In this document: positions 23,765 through 32,313 of the stretch, piece by piece | Position numbering within the stretch: the first letter of the stretch is position 1 | How the letters are laid out: each line of letters starts with the position of its first letter | DNA from: Chryseobacterium sp. | GTDB taxonomy: Bacteria > Bacteroidota > Bacteroidia > Flavobacteriales > Weeksellaceae | Assembly: GCF_008831505.1 (NCBI RefSeq) | Contig: NZ_CP044507.1 | Coordinates: 620,001 to 684,000 of the forward strand | Length of the DNA: 64,000 nt | Reading direction: 5' to 3' | Made by a program: the position numbers and the translations under genes | Notes under the pieces: generated by a model | Told to the model about the DNA's origin: nothing | What the model saw: only the letters and a program-made list of their open reading frames with translations | Databases searched by the model: none

Positions 23765-24787
23765 TTAAAAGTTCATAAACAGTTTGGGGTTAACCGGTGT
23801 ATTGTTCTTGTGAACCTCGTAGTGAAGGTGTGGTCCGGTGGAGCGGCCGCTGTTTCCTGATTTGGCTATCACATGATTTACTTTTACCTTGTCATTGGTG
23901 CGTACCAGGATATCGGAGAGGTGCGCGTAAAGTGTGGCGAGTCCGTTTCCATGCGAAACAATCACACAGTTGCCGTAACCGCCTTTCTGGCCGGCAAAGA
24001 TAACGGTACCCGCGGCAGTACATCGTACGTCGCTGCCATAAGACACAGCGAAATCCATCCCCTTATGAAACTGGATCTGGTCCGGTTCTGCCGGAGCGTT
24101 ATTGACCTCGCGAACAGTCGATTTCTTAGCCGAAGCAGGAGCGCTGATAGTGGCTGAGGCAGCTGCTGAGGCAGGAACCGTAACATTGGCGTATACAGGT
24201 ACTGTTTTCTTGCTGATATTACCGAGGCTGTCTTTTTCCTCCACTATCTTCACAGATACCACCTTGCGCTCCACAGTTGTGGTGGGCACAGCTGCTACAG
24301 GTGCGCTGGCCCTTGCGGTCGGCGTTTTTACAGAAGCAAGTACGGTGCGGAAAGGAATGGGGTTTTTCCTTTTGCCAAAATTAGAGGAGATATAACCGTC
24401 GGTGGGCATTCCCAGGGGCACCTGCATCAGTTTGTTCTGCAAATCCATAAGGTATTGGCTGTAACGGTTGGATTGTTTGGCCAGATAAACAGAACTTGCC
24501 AGACTGTCCTGATCCAGCTGTTCCACTTTCAGGTTGGAAACATTTCTGGACGCGAGAAAGGAATTGAGGTCGCGCACCGTATTGTCTACCTGAAGCAGGT
24601 CATTCTTCATTCTGGCATAATCCACACTGTCTTTCTGGGTGTTGATTTTTACAAGATTGACTTCATAATTCCGGTCGTCCCTGGTGGTCCACAGTTTGGC
24701 AATAATGAGTGACTGTGCAAAGATTACCGCGAGGAACCCGCCCAGCAGCAGCCTCATTTTCCTCTTTTTTGTAAATAACTTTTTCAT
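23765..24787 (-). CDS. M23 (LytM-type) peptidase with interrupted catalytic domain
   Basis: 340 residues. Membrane anchor at 11-31, then a periplasmic helical region (50-125). The peptidase starts with GYISSNFGKRKNP (131-143), but the next conserved block HKGMDFAVSYGSDV begins only at 241. The roughly 93 residues between are an Ala, Ser, Thr, Val and Pro rich insert. The zinc ligands His241 and Asp245 and the late motif HLHYEVHK (around 320-327) are all present, so it is likely an active peptidoglycan endopeptidase or an amidase activator. Own -7 box and terminator. Confidence 0.92.
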   Translation of the reverse strand: MKKLFTKKRKMRLLLGGFLAVIFAQSLIIAKLWTTRDDRNYEVNLVKINTQKDSVDYARMKNDLLQVDNTVRDLNSFLASRNVSNLKVEQLDQDSLASSVYLAKQSNRYSQYLMDLQNKLMQVPLGMPTDGYISSNFGKRKNPIPFRTVLASVKTPTARASAPVAAVPTTTVERKVVSVKIVEEKDSLGNISKKTVPVYANVTVPASAAASATISAPASAKKSTVREVNNAPAEPDQIQFHKGMDFAVSYGSDVRCTAAGTVIFAGQKGGYGNCVIVSHGNGLATLYAHLSDILVRTNDKVKVNHVIAKSGNSGRSTGPHLHYEVHKNNTPVNPKLFMNF

Positions 24788-24827
24788 TGTAAGAAATTGC
24801 GTGCTGTATGTTTTAAATAACAGTCGG

Positions 24828-24835
24828 CAAAATTA
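24828..24835 (-). promoter_or_regulatory. -7 box of the M23 peptidase gene
   Basis: TAATTTTG on the reverse strand, 40 bases before the ATG. Confidence 0.5.
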
Positions 24836-24972
24836 AAAAAAAATGAACATGACTGTCATTTTTTAACAGAACTTTAGTTTAGAGTAGTTTAAACGCAGAA
24901 AAAATGATTAAATTGTATAATCAGGCGTGTTTCGTTACATTAATCATAAAGAGACCACTCCGGCCTTTTGCC

Positions 24973-24980
24973 TATCTTTG
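24973..24980 (+). promoter_or_regulatory. -7 box of gpsA
   Basis: TATCTTTG, 17 bases before the chosen ATG; it excludes the longer reading frame that begins at 24968. Confidence 0.65.
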
Positions 24981-24997
24981 CAAACTCGAATTGTGTT

Positions 24998-26044
24998 ATG
25001 GTAAATAAAAATACAGCAGCAGAAAATTTGGCATCAGCCGCGCAGAAAGGATCTGCCGGCATACGCGTGGGGGTTGTCGGAAGCGGCAGTTTTGCTACTG
25101 CCATTGTAAAGATGCTGGTGGAGAACTGTGATAAGGTGCACTGGTGTGTACGCAGTGAGTTTGTGAAAGGTGCGGTTGAACTTCGCGGTCACAATCCCAC
25201 TTACCTTACTTCGGTAAGTTTTGACCTCAATAAGCTCAATATTACTACAGACATCAACGAACTGGTAAGCGCCTGTGATATTATCGTACTGGCCACGCCG
25301 TCCATTTATCTTTCCGATGCGATGGACAGGCTGCAGGTAGACTATTCGGATAGGATATTCGTATCTGCGATCAAAGGTATTGTACCAAAGGTGAATGATG
25401 TGGTGGCACATTACCTTAGACAGGAATTCAACATCGGCTTCCGCAACCAGGCGGTGCTGGCAGGTCCCTGCCATGCCGAAGAGGTAGGGATGGAGAGGCT
25501 TTCTTATCTCACCATCGCCACCGTGGAAGATGAGGTTTCAGAGAAACTGAACAGCATCTTTGCCTCGTCATTTATCAAGGTGACTGCCAGCAAGGATGTC
25601 CTGGGCAATGAGTACAGCGCCATCCTTAAAAATATTTACGCGGTGGGAGCCGGTATCGCAAGTGGTCTGGGTTACGGCGATAACTTTACCGCTGTATTTG
25701 TGTCCAATGCGGTACGCGAGATGGAAACCTTTCTGGAGGCTATTTATGAGGCACCCCGCGACGTTAATGACAGTGCTTATCTCGGCGACCTCCTGGTTAC
25801 TGCCTACTCACTTTTCTCCAGGAACCGAAGCCTGGGGAATCTGATCGGCAAAGGCTATACGGTAAAATCGGCGATTCAGTCTATGAATATGGTGGCCGAG
25901 GGCTACTATGCCGCCGACTCGATTTATGCCACAGCCAAGGAGAAGAACGTGAAGACACCCATCATAGATGCGATTTACAGAATACTGTATAATGAGGAAA
26001 ACGCTGAAAATGTTTTTGCCGAACTTACGGCAGAACTGAATTAG
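24998..26044 (+). CDS. gpsA: NAD(P)H-dependent glycerol-3-phosphate dehydrogenase
   Basis: 348 residues from MVNKNTAAENL. The nucleotide loop is VGVVGSGSFATAIVKML, slightly unlike the common GxGxWGTA. The catalytic region is conserved: VSAIKGIVP, AGPCHAEEV, and the substrate-site lysine in ILKNIYAVGAGI, then LGYGDNF. The enzyme makes sn-glycerol 3-phosphate for phospholipids. The start is chosen because a -7 box lies over the start of the longer frame. A hypothetical gene follows after 32 bases and may share the transcript. Confidence 0.95.
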   Translation: MVNKNTAAENLASAAQKGSAGIRVGVVGSGSFATAIVKMLVENCDKVHWCVRSEFVKGAVELRGHNPTYLTSVSFDLNKLNITTDINELVSACDIIVLATPSIYLSDAMDRLQVDYSDRIFVSAIKGIVPKVNDVVAHYLRQEFNIGFRNQAVLAGPCHAEEVGMERLSYLTIATVEDEVSEKLNSIFASSFIKVTASKDVLGNEYSAILKNIYAVGAGIASGLGYGDNFTAVFVSNAVREMETFLEAIYEAPRDVNDSAYLGDLLVTAYSLFSRNRSLGNLIGKGYTVKSAIQSMNMVAEGYYAADSIYATAKEKNVKTPIIDAIYRILYNEENAENVFAELTAELN

Positions 26045-26076
26045 GATTTCTTCTGAATATTATAATCAGGTTATCA

Positions 26077-26481
26077 ATGAACGGTTCCGACACCATTACC
26101 GTACCCCGGCCCACAGTTGCACCTGAACTTTTGGAGCAGCTGCAAAACCTCACCGAAGTGGAGCGGCAGGTCATCGTGCATTGCTGTTTTCCGGCTACGC
26201 CCTTCTGGGGCAGCTTAATCCGCATCTGGCCCACCACTTATCTCATAGATGATGCGAGTGGCACCCGCAGCCAGCTCGTACATTCAGAAAATATCTCAAT
26301 GGCACCGTACTGGACCGAAGTTCCGCCAATGAAAGATTTCTGGTTTACACTGATTTTTTCGGGCTTGCCAAAATCCTGTACCCAGTTCGACCTTAAAGAG
26401 CTGATTGCCGAAGAGGGCGGTTTCTGTGTGAGGAATATCAGGAGAAATGCTACTGATGTGTACCGTGTTAAAATTGAATAG
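26077..26481 (+). CDS. Hypothetical protein
   Basis: 134 residues, no signal peptide and no membrane segment. Tryptophan and proline rich in the middle (FWGSLIRIWPTTYLI), followed by a motif ENISMAPYWTEVPP; it ends in a basic strand (RNIRRNATDVYRVKIE). I do not recognise it. It lies 32 bases after gpsA and 40 before the DUF1684 gene on the same strand, so it may be part of a small operon. Probably cytosolic. Confidence 0.7.
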   Translation: MNGSDTITVPRPTVAPELLEQLQNLTEVERQVIVHCCFPATPFWGSLIRIWPTTYLIDDASGTRSQLVHSENISMAPYWTEVPPMKDFWFTLIFSGLPKSCTQFDLKELIAEEGGFCVRNIRRNATDVYRVKIE

Positions 26482-26521
26482 ATTTTTGCCAGATTGTCCC
26501 TTAACCGGCTTTTTGTTTTGA

Positions 26522-27139
26522 ATGAAAAAATTAAGTTTACTGCTGCTCCTTTTTTCACAGTTTGTATTTTCACAATCGGTGGAAGAGCATGCAGTTGAAA
26601 TCCTGAAATTCCAGGCCGAACTTAACCGTGAATACCGTGACGTGCGGGAGACCCCTTTGCGTGGGGTCAATTTCAAAAATTTTAAGGAACATCCTTTCTT
26701 CGCTGTTGATTTTAATTATAGAATTGCAGCAAAATTTAAAAGGATCGAAAATGCGCTGCCGTTTGAGATTTCTACATCGTCCGGGCATACAAAACCATAC
26801 GTCGAGTTTGGAGAGGCAACTTTTGCTGTTGATGGTAAGAATTTTATGCTTAAGATTTACCAAAGTGTGCATCTTGTTCAGAAGCCGGAATATAAGAACC
26901 ATCTCTTTCTGCCGTTTCACGATGCTACCAACGGAAAGGAAACTTACGGCGGCGGCAGATATCTTGATCTGGAGATACCTTCCGGTGATACGGTGGTCCT
27001 GGATTTCAACAAGGCATATCAGCCTTATTGTGCATACAACGCTTATGACTACAGTTGCCCCATCGTTCCCACAGAAAACACTTTGCCAGTGGCGGTTAAG
27101 GCAGGAGTAAGGTATGAGGACGTTTATTTTATTCATTAA
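26522..27139 (+). CDS. DUF1684 family secreted protein
   Basis: 205 residues. Signal peptide MKKLSLLLLLFSQFVFSQ. The body matches DUF1684 by its C-terminal signature: FHDATNGKETYGGGRYLDL, then LDFNKAYQPYCAYN, and YSCPIVPTENTLPVAVKAG. The family is widespread and its function is unknown. The conserved Tyr, Asn and Cys cluster suggests a ligand-binding pocket, which is inference. It sits 16 bases upstream of the membrane glycosyltransferase gene, and the two are probably co-transcribed. Confidence 0.88.
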   Translation: MKKLSLLLLLFSQFVFSQSVEEHAVEILKFQAELNREYRDVRETPLRGVNFKNFKEHPFFAVDFNYRIAAKFKRIENALPFEISTSSGHTKPYVEFGEATFAVDGKNFMLKIYQSVHLVQKPEYKNHLFLPFHDATNGKETYGGGRYLDLEIPSGDTVVLDFNKAYQPYCAYNAYDYSCPIVPTENTLPVAVKAGVRYEDVYFIH

Positions 27140-27155
27140 ACGATCCTGAAAATTT

Positions 27156-28439
27156 ATGAAAAAGATGTTTATTTCCAGATTTGGAATCCTGAATATGAAA
27201 ACATTTCTGTTTTTCAGTTCCATAGTCTTAGTTGCTAAAATAGGCTACAGCCTGATCATGGGCTTCCCCGGCGGCACCTTTGAGGATTGGAATATCGCAA
27301 AGAATCTTGCAGAACACGGGGCCTATGCGGAATTTACTGAAGTAGGTCCTACTGCCTATAAGTTGCCAGCCTATTCCTTTTTTCTGTCCGTCTACATTTA
27401 TATTTTCGGAGAATTTGGTAAAGAAGCTGCGGTCATCGCTCAACATATCCTGTTCTTCCTGGTACCGCTGCAGATCATCAACATTTTCAGGATCTTCAAC
27501 AAGACCAAGGCAGGAATATTGGCTGGCTATTTCTTTATTTTTTCACCGGTTTACTTTTACTATTCCAATGTCCTGGAGATCACCAATATTTTTATACCAC
27601 TTTTCCTGTTGTGGATCCGGCAGTTTGTCATAATATACCGTTCAACCGAGGCTTCCCGCAAGAACATCATACTTTTGGGAATCATAACCGGTGTGCTTTT
27701 TCTTACCCAGGTCATTGTGGTACCGTTGGTATTGGTGCTGATCTTTGCACTGGTTTATCAAAAAAAGCTAAGGTTCTCAGGATTTGTGCTTCTGTTTGGA
27801 CTGGCCTCCGTGCTGTACTCCCCGTGGATCATTCGAAATTATGTTGTTTTTGATAAAATTATCCTCACCAAAACTCCTTTCTGGCAAAATATCTATCTGA
27901 GCTTTATCCCTCTGGTGAATGTTTGCGACACGGTTAAACTAATCCCGGCAGAACATGACCTGTATACCTTTCATTTGAGAAAAACGGTTAATGAGTTTGA
28001 AATGGAAAAGATATACAAATCCAAGGTGGTGGAGGTGCTCCGGGGGAAGGAAGAGATGTTCGTCTTGAAAGCCATTCAGAATGCAGGAATTCTATGGTAT
28101 GTGCCTTCACGCTATTTTTACGATAAACCAACCGCAATGTTTGGCCGGCAGATTTTTGTGATCTTGTTGAATATACTGACGCTGTTTGCCCTGATTTACT
28201 TTTTCAGGAGGAACAGGCTACTTTTATATGTTTCCCTGCTGCTTTTTGCAGCCTTTACCGCGCCCTATATGATAGGACATGCAGCGAATATGAGGTTTAA
28301 ACTTGATTTCGAATGGTACCAGTATACACTGATTGCTCTCTTTCTGTATGAACGTTTCAGTTTCTTCCGGCTCAATGACCATCCGTCTGAAATAGTTGCT
28401 GCACAATCTCCAGCGAAGCCGGAATCCGGAAATCACTGA
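27156..28439 (+). CDS. GT-C fold membrane glycosyltransferase (ArnT/PMT-like, GT39 type)
   Basis: 427 residues with about ten membrane segments. The first periplasmic loop has PGGTFEDWNIAKNLAEHG, with the acidic residues expected of a GT-C catalytic loop, followed by PTAYKLPAYSFFLSV, like the GPxA/PPLY stretch of this superfamily. Such enzymes move sugars from lipid carriers to lipids or proteins in the periplasm. A start at 27195 (MKTFLFF) is also possible. The last 68 bases overlap the convergent recO coding end, so both C-termini use the same DNA. Confidence 0.82.
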   Translation: MKKMFISRFGILNMKTFLFFSSIVLVAKIGYSLIMGFPGGTFEDWNIAKNLAEHGAYAEFTEVGPTAYKLPAYSFFLSVYIYIFGEFGKEAAVIAQHILFFLVPLQIINIFRIFNKTKAGILAGYFFIFSPVYFYYSNVLEITNIFIPLFLLWIRQFVIIYRSTEASRKNIILLGIITGVLFLTQVIVVPLVLVLIFALVYQKKLRFSGFVLLFGLASVLYSPWIIRNYVVFDKIILTKTPFWQNIYLSFIPLVNVCDTVKLIPAEHDLYTFHLRKTVNEFEMEKIYKSKVVEVLRGKEEMFVLKAIQNAGILWYVPSRYFYDKPTAMFGRQIFVILLNILTLFALIYFFRRNRLLLYVSLLLFAAFTAPYMIGHAANMRFKLDFEWYQYTLIALFLYERFSFFRLNDHPSEIVAAQSPAKPESGNH

Positions 28440-29073
28440 AATGATAATGGTTATACACCAAAATGCTGTCCATAAAAGCTTTGCGCTGCTGCGGCGCGAT
28501 GGCAACAGTATATGGCGCAGTGCCGGATAATATTTCTTTCCAGATAGCGGACAGCTCAGCATCAAAAAGATCATGCACTTTATTTTCGGTAAAACTGCCG
28601 CTTTCAGGATCCAGAAAAGCGCCTGGACCAACCAGGGGCTGAACGCCTGAGATTTCAAGAAATCTTACCATAAAGATAAGGTGTGCACGGAAATTATTAC
28701 CGTTCAGCTCTTCCAGGAAATGCGCCGTTTCAGCATAGATCCCCGGGTTCACGCCTTCGTTCCTGAGTACCTGATTCAGGAAATCGGCCACGAAGAATAT
28801 GACCGAATTGGCCTTGATATTATGCGGAACCTTTGAGCCCTGAACCGGTTCCAGCCTGGAGACGGGTAACATGCTGCCAGCCACCGGGTTTTTGTACATG
28901 GTAAAGGATAGCTCCGCCAGCGGGTGCAGGTAAGCTTTCCGTTTGCTCTTTTTTCCGTAAACACCTTTCACGAAAAGACTTTGGTAACCTTTTTCACCTG
29001 TAAAACAGTGAAGCACACAGTCATTGTCGCCGTATTTCAGATAGGAAAGCAGGAAACCGTTAAGGTGCAGCAT
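28372..29073 (-). CDS. recO: DNA repair protein RecO
   Basis: 233 residues. The N-terminal OB-fold is recognised by GFLLSYLKYGDNDCVLHCFT and KGVYGKKSKRKAYLHPLAELSF. The helical C-terminal domain follows (FVADFLNQVLRNEG and later LEISGVQPL). It lacks the zinc cysteines seen in some RecO proteins. RecO loads RecA onto SSB-coated DNA with RecR. Its C-terminal coding end overlaps the antisense glycosyltransferase gene by 68 bases. porZ follows downstream with a 3-base gap from its start codon to the next stop on the same strand, so the order of transcription is porZ then recO. Confidence 0.92.
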   Translation of the reverse strand: MLHLNGFLLSYLKYGDNDCVLHCFTGEKGYQSLFVKGVYGKKSKRKAYLHPLAELSFTMYKNPVAGSMLPVSRLEPVQGSKVPHNIKANSVIFFVADFLNQVLRNEGVNPGIYAETAHFLEELNGNNFRAHLIFMVRFLEISGVQPLVGPGAFLDPESGSFTENKVHDLFDAELSAIWKEILSGTAPYTVAIAPQQRKAFMDSILVYNHYHFSDFRIPASLEIVQQLFQTDGH

Positions 29074-29076
29074 ATT

Positions 29077-31350
29077 TTAATTTACCACCGCAATTTTGGC
29101 GGTTGCTTTATCTGTACCGTCGGCGTTGGTCATAAGCACAAAGTAAACTCCGGAGGCTACACGTTTTCCGCGCTGATTGTTGAGGTCCCACTGGTGAAAA
29201 CCTCCGCGAGCAACAGCCTGATGAACCAGATTTCCGGCCGCGTCTACAATGCGGATATTTGTTCTTTCGGCCAGACCGCGGATGGTGACAAATCCCTTGA
29301 AATTTGCTGTTACCACCGGGTTGGGATATACCACCACATTTCCGAAGTTTGAAGTGACATCCACCACATCACCCTGATAAACCACAATTCCGTCAAAGGT
29401 CACAAAATAAACTTTACCTGTCCTGTTATCCACTTTAATGTCCGTGATACTGTTGGTAGGTATAGGCGAATTTTCGCGTGTAAACTGCAGCAAAGTCCTT
29501 TCACCGTTGGCACTCAGCAAATAGGCGCCACCACCGTCTACCGAAACCCATTTATAGTTTCCGGAGTCTACTTCAACCTGCAGTATGGCTCCGTCGCGGA
29601 AGAGTTCTTCCGGAATACCGTTCTGCTCAATAATAACGGGCTCAAGCTGTGGACTGTTCTTCACCTCGGTGGGTGCCGAGGGCAGGATCCTTAAACCGGT
29701 ATCGGTTCCTATCCAGGCATCATCATTTTTATCGAAAGCGATGGAAATCGTACCTTCTGAGTTTGTGGGCAGTCCATTTTGGTCAGTGATATTGTACGGC
29801 ACATCGTCCGAAAAGTTCAGCGGTGAATTTTTATAGTCATAGGCCATTAGGTCGGTGGTACGTGGCAGGGGAATCCACATCAGGTCGCCGTAAAAAACCG
29901 GTTTCTGCGTGGAGAAGCTTACGGGAAGATTTCTGGTCAGGAAGGTATCCGCGGCTTTGTCGTAGGCCATGATTCCGGCTGAAAATGAGTTGGTGGCATC
30001 GTTGAAAAGAAAACCTATGGTTCCCATCAGATTATTGTTGCCGTCGAAGGCCAGTCCCGTAGGCCGGTTATAGGAATGGATGGTGGAGGTGGGGTAGAAT
30101 TTCTGAAGACTGAAATCCTTTGATGAAGCCTCGTATTTCATTCTGTAAATGCCCTGTCCGGGTTTTTCCGTGTGATTTGCAAAGAAAACTTCGTCAGTAT
30201 CCGCGGGGTTGGTTACCACATCCATTACATTATATACGGTATCCGTATTGTCAATGAACATGGTGGGATATACCCACTGCATACCGTCAAAATGATAGAA
30301 ACCAAGGTTGGCCGGGTCGGGCTGTGAACCGTTGTAACGGTCTTTACGCGCGCCCGAAGATACCCAGAGTTTGTTATTCCTGATTTCAATCTTATAGGAC
30401 CTGTTGTTAAAGGGCCCGTCGGGCTTTATGGAACTTTTGGCGGCATTCATGATGCCTGAACGCTGAGTTCCGGCAAAGACCTGTCCGCCTATGTAAGTCC
30501 CCGTATTACAGGGCTGTGCAAATCCGGCACTGTTTACCGCCGCTCCGGCGGTCGTGAATACATAAATGCGCTCATTGTCTGTTACGGTGATGTGCTGATC
30601 AGTGACAACAACATCTGAAATTTTACCAAAAGCCTGTGTCAGTTGGGAAAAGGAGGTGCCGTTACCGTAATAAACGTTGTTGGCGGTGGCGTATACCGTT
30701 GTGTTTTCAGAATCTGCATGAATGAAATTACCGGCTGTCTGGGTATTCCAGGTGGAGTACACCGGGAAGGTTACATCAATCTCGTGTGTTTTTAGTCCGG
30801 TAGCGGTAGCGGCGTAAACGGTATTGTCCTTTATAGTGGCCTCATTGGCCGCTTCAAAACCGGTACCTGTGGTAAAGAAGGCCGATTGGGCAAATTCTTT
30901 TTTCTTAAGGTCAAATATGGAAACTCCGTAGCCAACGGAGATTACGGCCCTGTCACCGCTGATAGAAATATGGTTGATGCGCTTATCACCATTATAACCG
31001 GTAGCAATGGGAATATCCACCACATAGGTGATTCCCCCGGGTGTAATTACGTCCATGGAACCGTTTCTGTAGCCCACCAGGCCTATTCCGGTCTGAGGAT
31101 TATAGTCGAATGCTGAGATCTTTACTTCGTGCAGGCCATTTGCCTTTGAAAGTTTGGTGATCTCGCCGGAGGAAAGGTTATAGTAAAAGATACCGTTCTC
31201 GGTGGCGGCCACGAGTTTTCCGTTATCCTCTTTTATGGCCAGCACATTGTTATATGAAAACAGGTCGCTCCATTTTTTTGATGAGATGGTTTGCCCGGTT
31301 ACTAGGCTGCCGGCAGAAATTAGTACGGAAAACAGTATTGCTTTTTTCAT
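29077..31350 (-). CDS. porZ: PorZ-like T9SS beta-propeller protein with sorting domain
   Basis: 757 residues. Signal peptide MKKAILFSVLISAGSLVTGQ. Two seven-bladed-like beta-propeller regions fill about 25-660. The opening WSDLFSYNNVLAIKEDNGK, then ATENGIFYYN and KANGLHEVKISAFDYN is the pattern of PorZ, a cell-surface part of the type IX secretion attachment complex that handles A-LPS coupling of cargo. A type A sorting domain closes the protein (VVYPNPVVTANFKGF to GVYFVLMTNADG). It ends 3 bases upstream of recO. The name rests on pattern and length; the fallback call is a generic propeller protein. Confidence 0.8.
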   Translation of the reverse strand: MKKAILFSVLISAGSLVTGQTISSKKWSDLFSYNNVLAIKEDNGKLVAATENGIFYYNLSSGEITKLSKANGLHEVKISAFDYNPQTGIGLVGYRNGSMDVITPGGITYVVDIPIATGYNGDKRINHISISGDRAVISVGYGVSIFDLKKKEFAQSAFFTTGTGFEAANEATIKDNTVYAATATGLKTHEIDVTFPVYSTWNTQTAGNFIHADSENTTVYATANNVYYGNGTSFSQLTQAFGKISDVVVTDQHITVTDNERIYVFTTAGAAVNSAGFAQPCNTGTYIGGQVFAGTQRSGIMNAAKSSIKPDGPFNNRSYKIEIRNNKLWVSSGARKDRYNGSQPDPANLGFYHFDGMQWVYPTMFIDNTDTVYNVMDVVTNPADTDEVFFANHTEKPGQGIYRMKYEASSKDFSLQKFYPTSTIHSYNRPTGLAFDGNNNLMGTIGFLFNDATNSFSAGIMAYDKAADTFLTRNLPVSFSTQKPVFYGDLMWIPLPRTTDLMAYDYKNSPLNFSDDVPYNITDQNGLPTNSEGTISIAFDKNDDAWIGTDTGLRILPSAPTEVKNSPQLEPVIIEQNGIPEELFRDGAILQVEVDSGNYKWVSVDGGGAYLLSANGERTLLQFTRENSPIPTNSITDIKVDNRTGKVYFVTFDGIVVYQGDVVDVTSNFGNVVVYPNPVVTANFKGFVTIRGLAERTNIRIVDAAGNLVHQAVARGGFHQWDLNNQRGKRVASGVYFVLMTNADGTDKATAKIAVVN

Positions 31351-31362
31351 TTGTATTTTTTT

Positions 31363-32313
31363 TTAAGCAGGGAGCTGCGCGTTGATGGGCTGGTTAAGCC
31401 AGGTGATTTTCTGTACCTTCCGCAGACGGTCAAATTCAAAATCAATTCTGCCAAGTAACAATCCGGCCCAGCCTACCTGGTTTACCAGCACTGTTTTGCC
31501 GGCTTTGTTCACGAGTTGTTGCGGCTCGGGCAGGAAGGTGTGCGTATGTCCGCCCAGGATAAGGTCTATTCCTTCGGTCCCGGCGGCCAGGATTCGGTCC
31601 GAAACCTTATTCGGATTGTCACGGTAATCGTAGCCTATATGGGAAAGACAGATTACCAGATCGCATTTTTTTTCTTCGCGCAGGATGCGGGTATATTCCT
31701 GAGCAGTTTCTATAGGATTCAGGTATACCGTTTCACCATAATGTGTTTTTCCTACCAGTCCCGCCAGTTCGATGCCTACGCCGAAAACACCTACTTTAAT
31801 TCCGTCTTTTCTGAATATCCTGTATTTTTCTGTGTGGCCCTCCAGAATGGTGTTGCTGAAATCGTAATTGGAGCATATAAATGGAAATTTTGCATGCGGA
31901 AGTGCCTTCTTAAAACCTTCAAGTCTGTTGTCGAACTCGTGATTTCCCATGGTAGAGGCGTCGTATCCCATCATGGACATCAGTTTGAATTCCAGTTCGC
32001 CGCCAAAAAAATTGAAGTAGGGAGTTCCCTGAAAAACGTCGCCGGAATCAAGCAGCAAAACATTTTTTTCTTCGGAACGTATCTTCTGAATCAATGTTGC
32101 GCGTCTGGCAAAACCTCCCTGGTTGGGATTCCGGACATAGGAAGCGTCAAATGGTTCGATGCGGCTGTGCTGGTCATTGGTATGGAGTATTGTAAGACGT
32201 GTCCCGCCTTCCGGAACTGCCAGCTCAGAACCGCCTGCGAGCAGGAGCTGTGGTGCAAGTGTGAGTGCCAGGGTACCGCCTCCCAGGGTTTTTATAAAGT
32301 TCTTTCTATTCAT
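31363..32313 (-). CDS. Metallophosphatase, catalytic half of a split 5'-nucleotidase
   Basis: 316 residues from MNRKNFIKTLGGG. The leader has a basic pair followed by FIKT and a hydrophobic stretch, so a Tat-like or Sec signal. The calcineurin-type metal motifs are complete: ILHTNDQHSRIEP, LLLDSGDVFQGTPYF, MGNHEFD, ICLSHIGYD and LILGGHTHTF. The C-terminal substrate domain of canonical 5'-nucleotidases is missing and is encoded by the gene just upstream. The ATG overlaps the stop of that gene by 8 bases, which indicates translational coupling. Expected to be periplasmic. Confidence 0.9.
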   Translation of the reverse strand: MNRKNFIKTLGGGTLALTLAPQLLLAGGSELAVPEGGTRLTILHTNDQHSRIEPFDASYVRNPNQGGFARRATLIQKIRSEEKNVLLLDSGDVFQGTPYFNFFGGELEFKLMSMMGYDASTMGNHEFDNRLEGFKKALPHAKFPFICSNYDFSNTILEGHTEKYRIFRKDGIKVGVFGVGIELAGLVGKTHYGETVYLNPIETAQEYTRILREEKKCDLVICLSHIGYDYRDNPNKVSDRILAAGTEGIDLILGGHTHTFLPEPQQLVNKAGKTVLVNQVGWAGLLLGRIDFEFDRLRKVQKITWLNQPINAQLPA

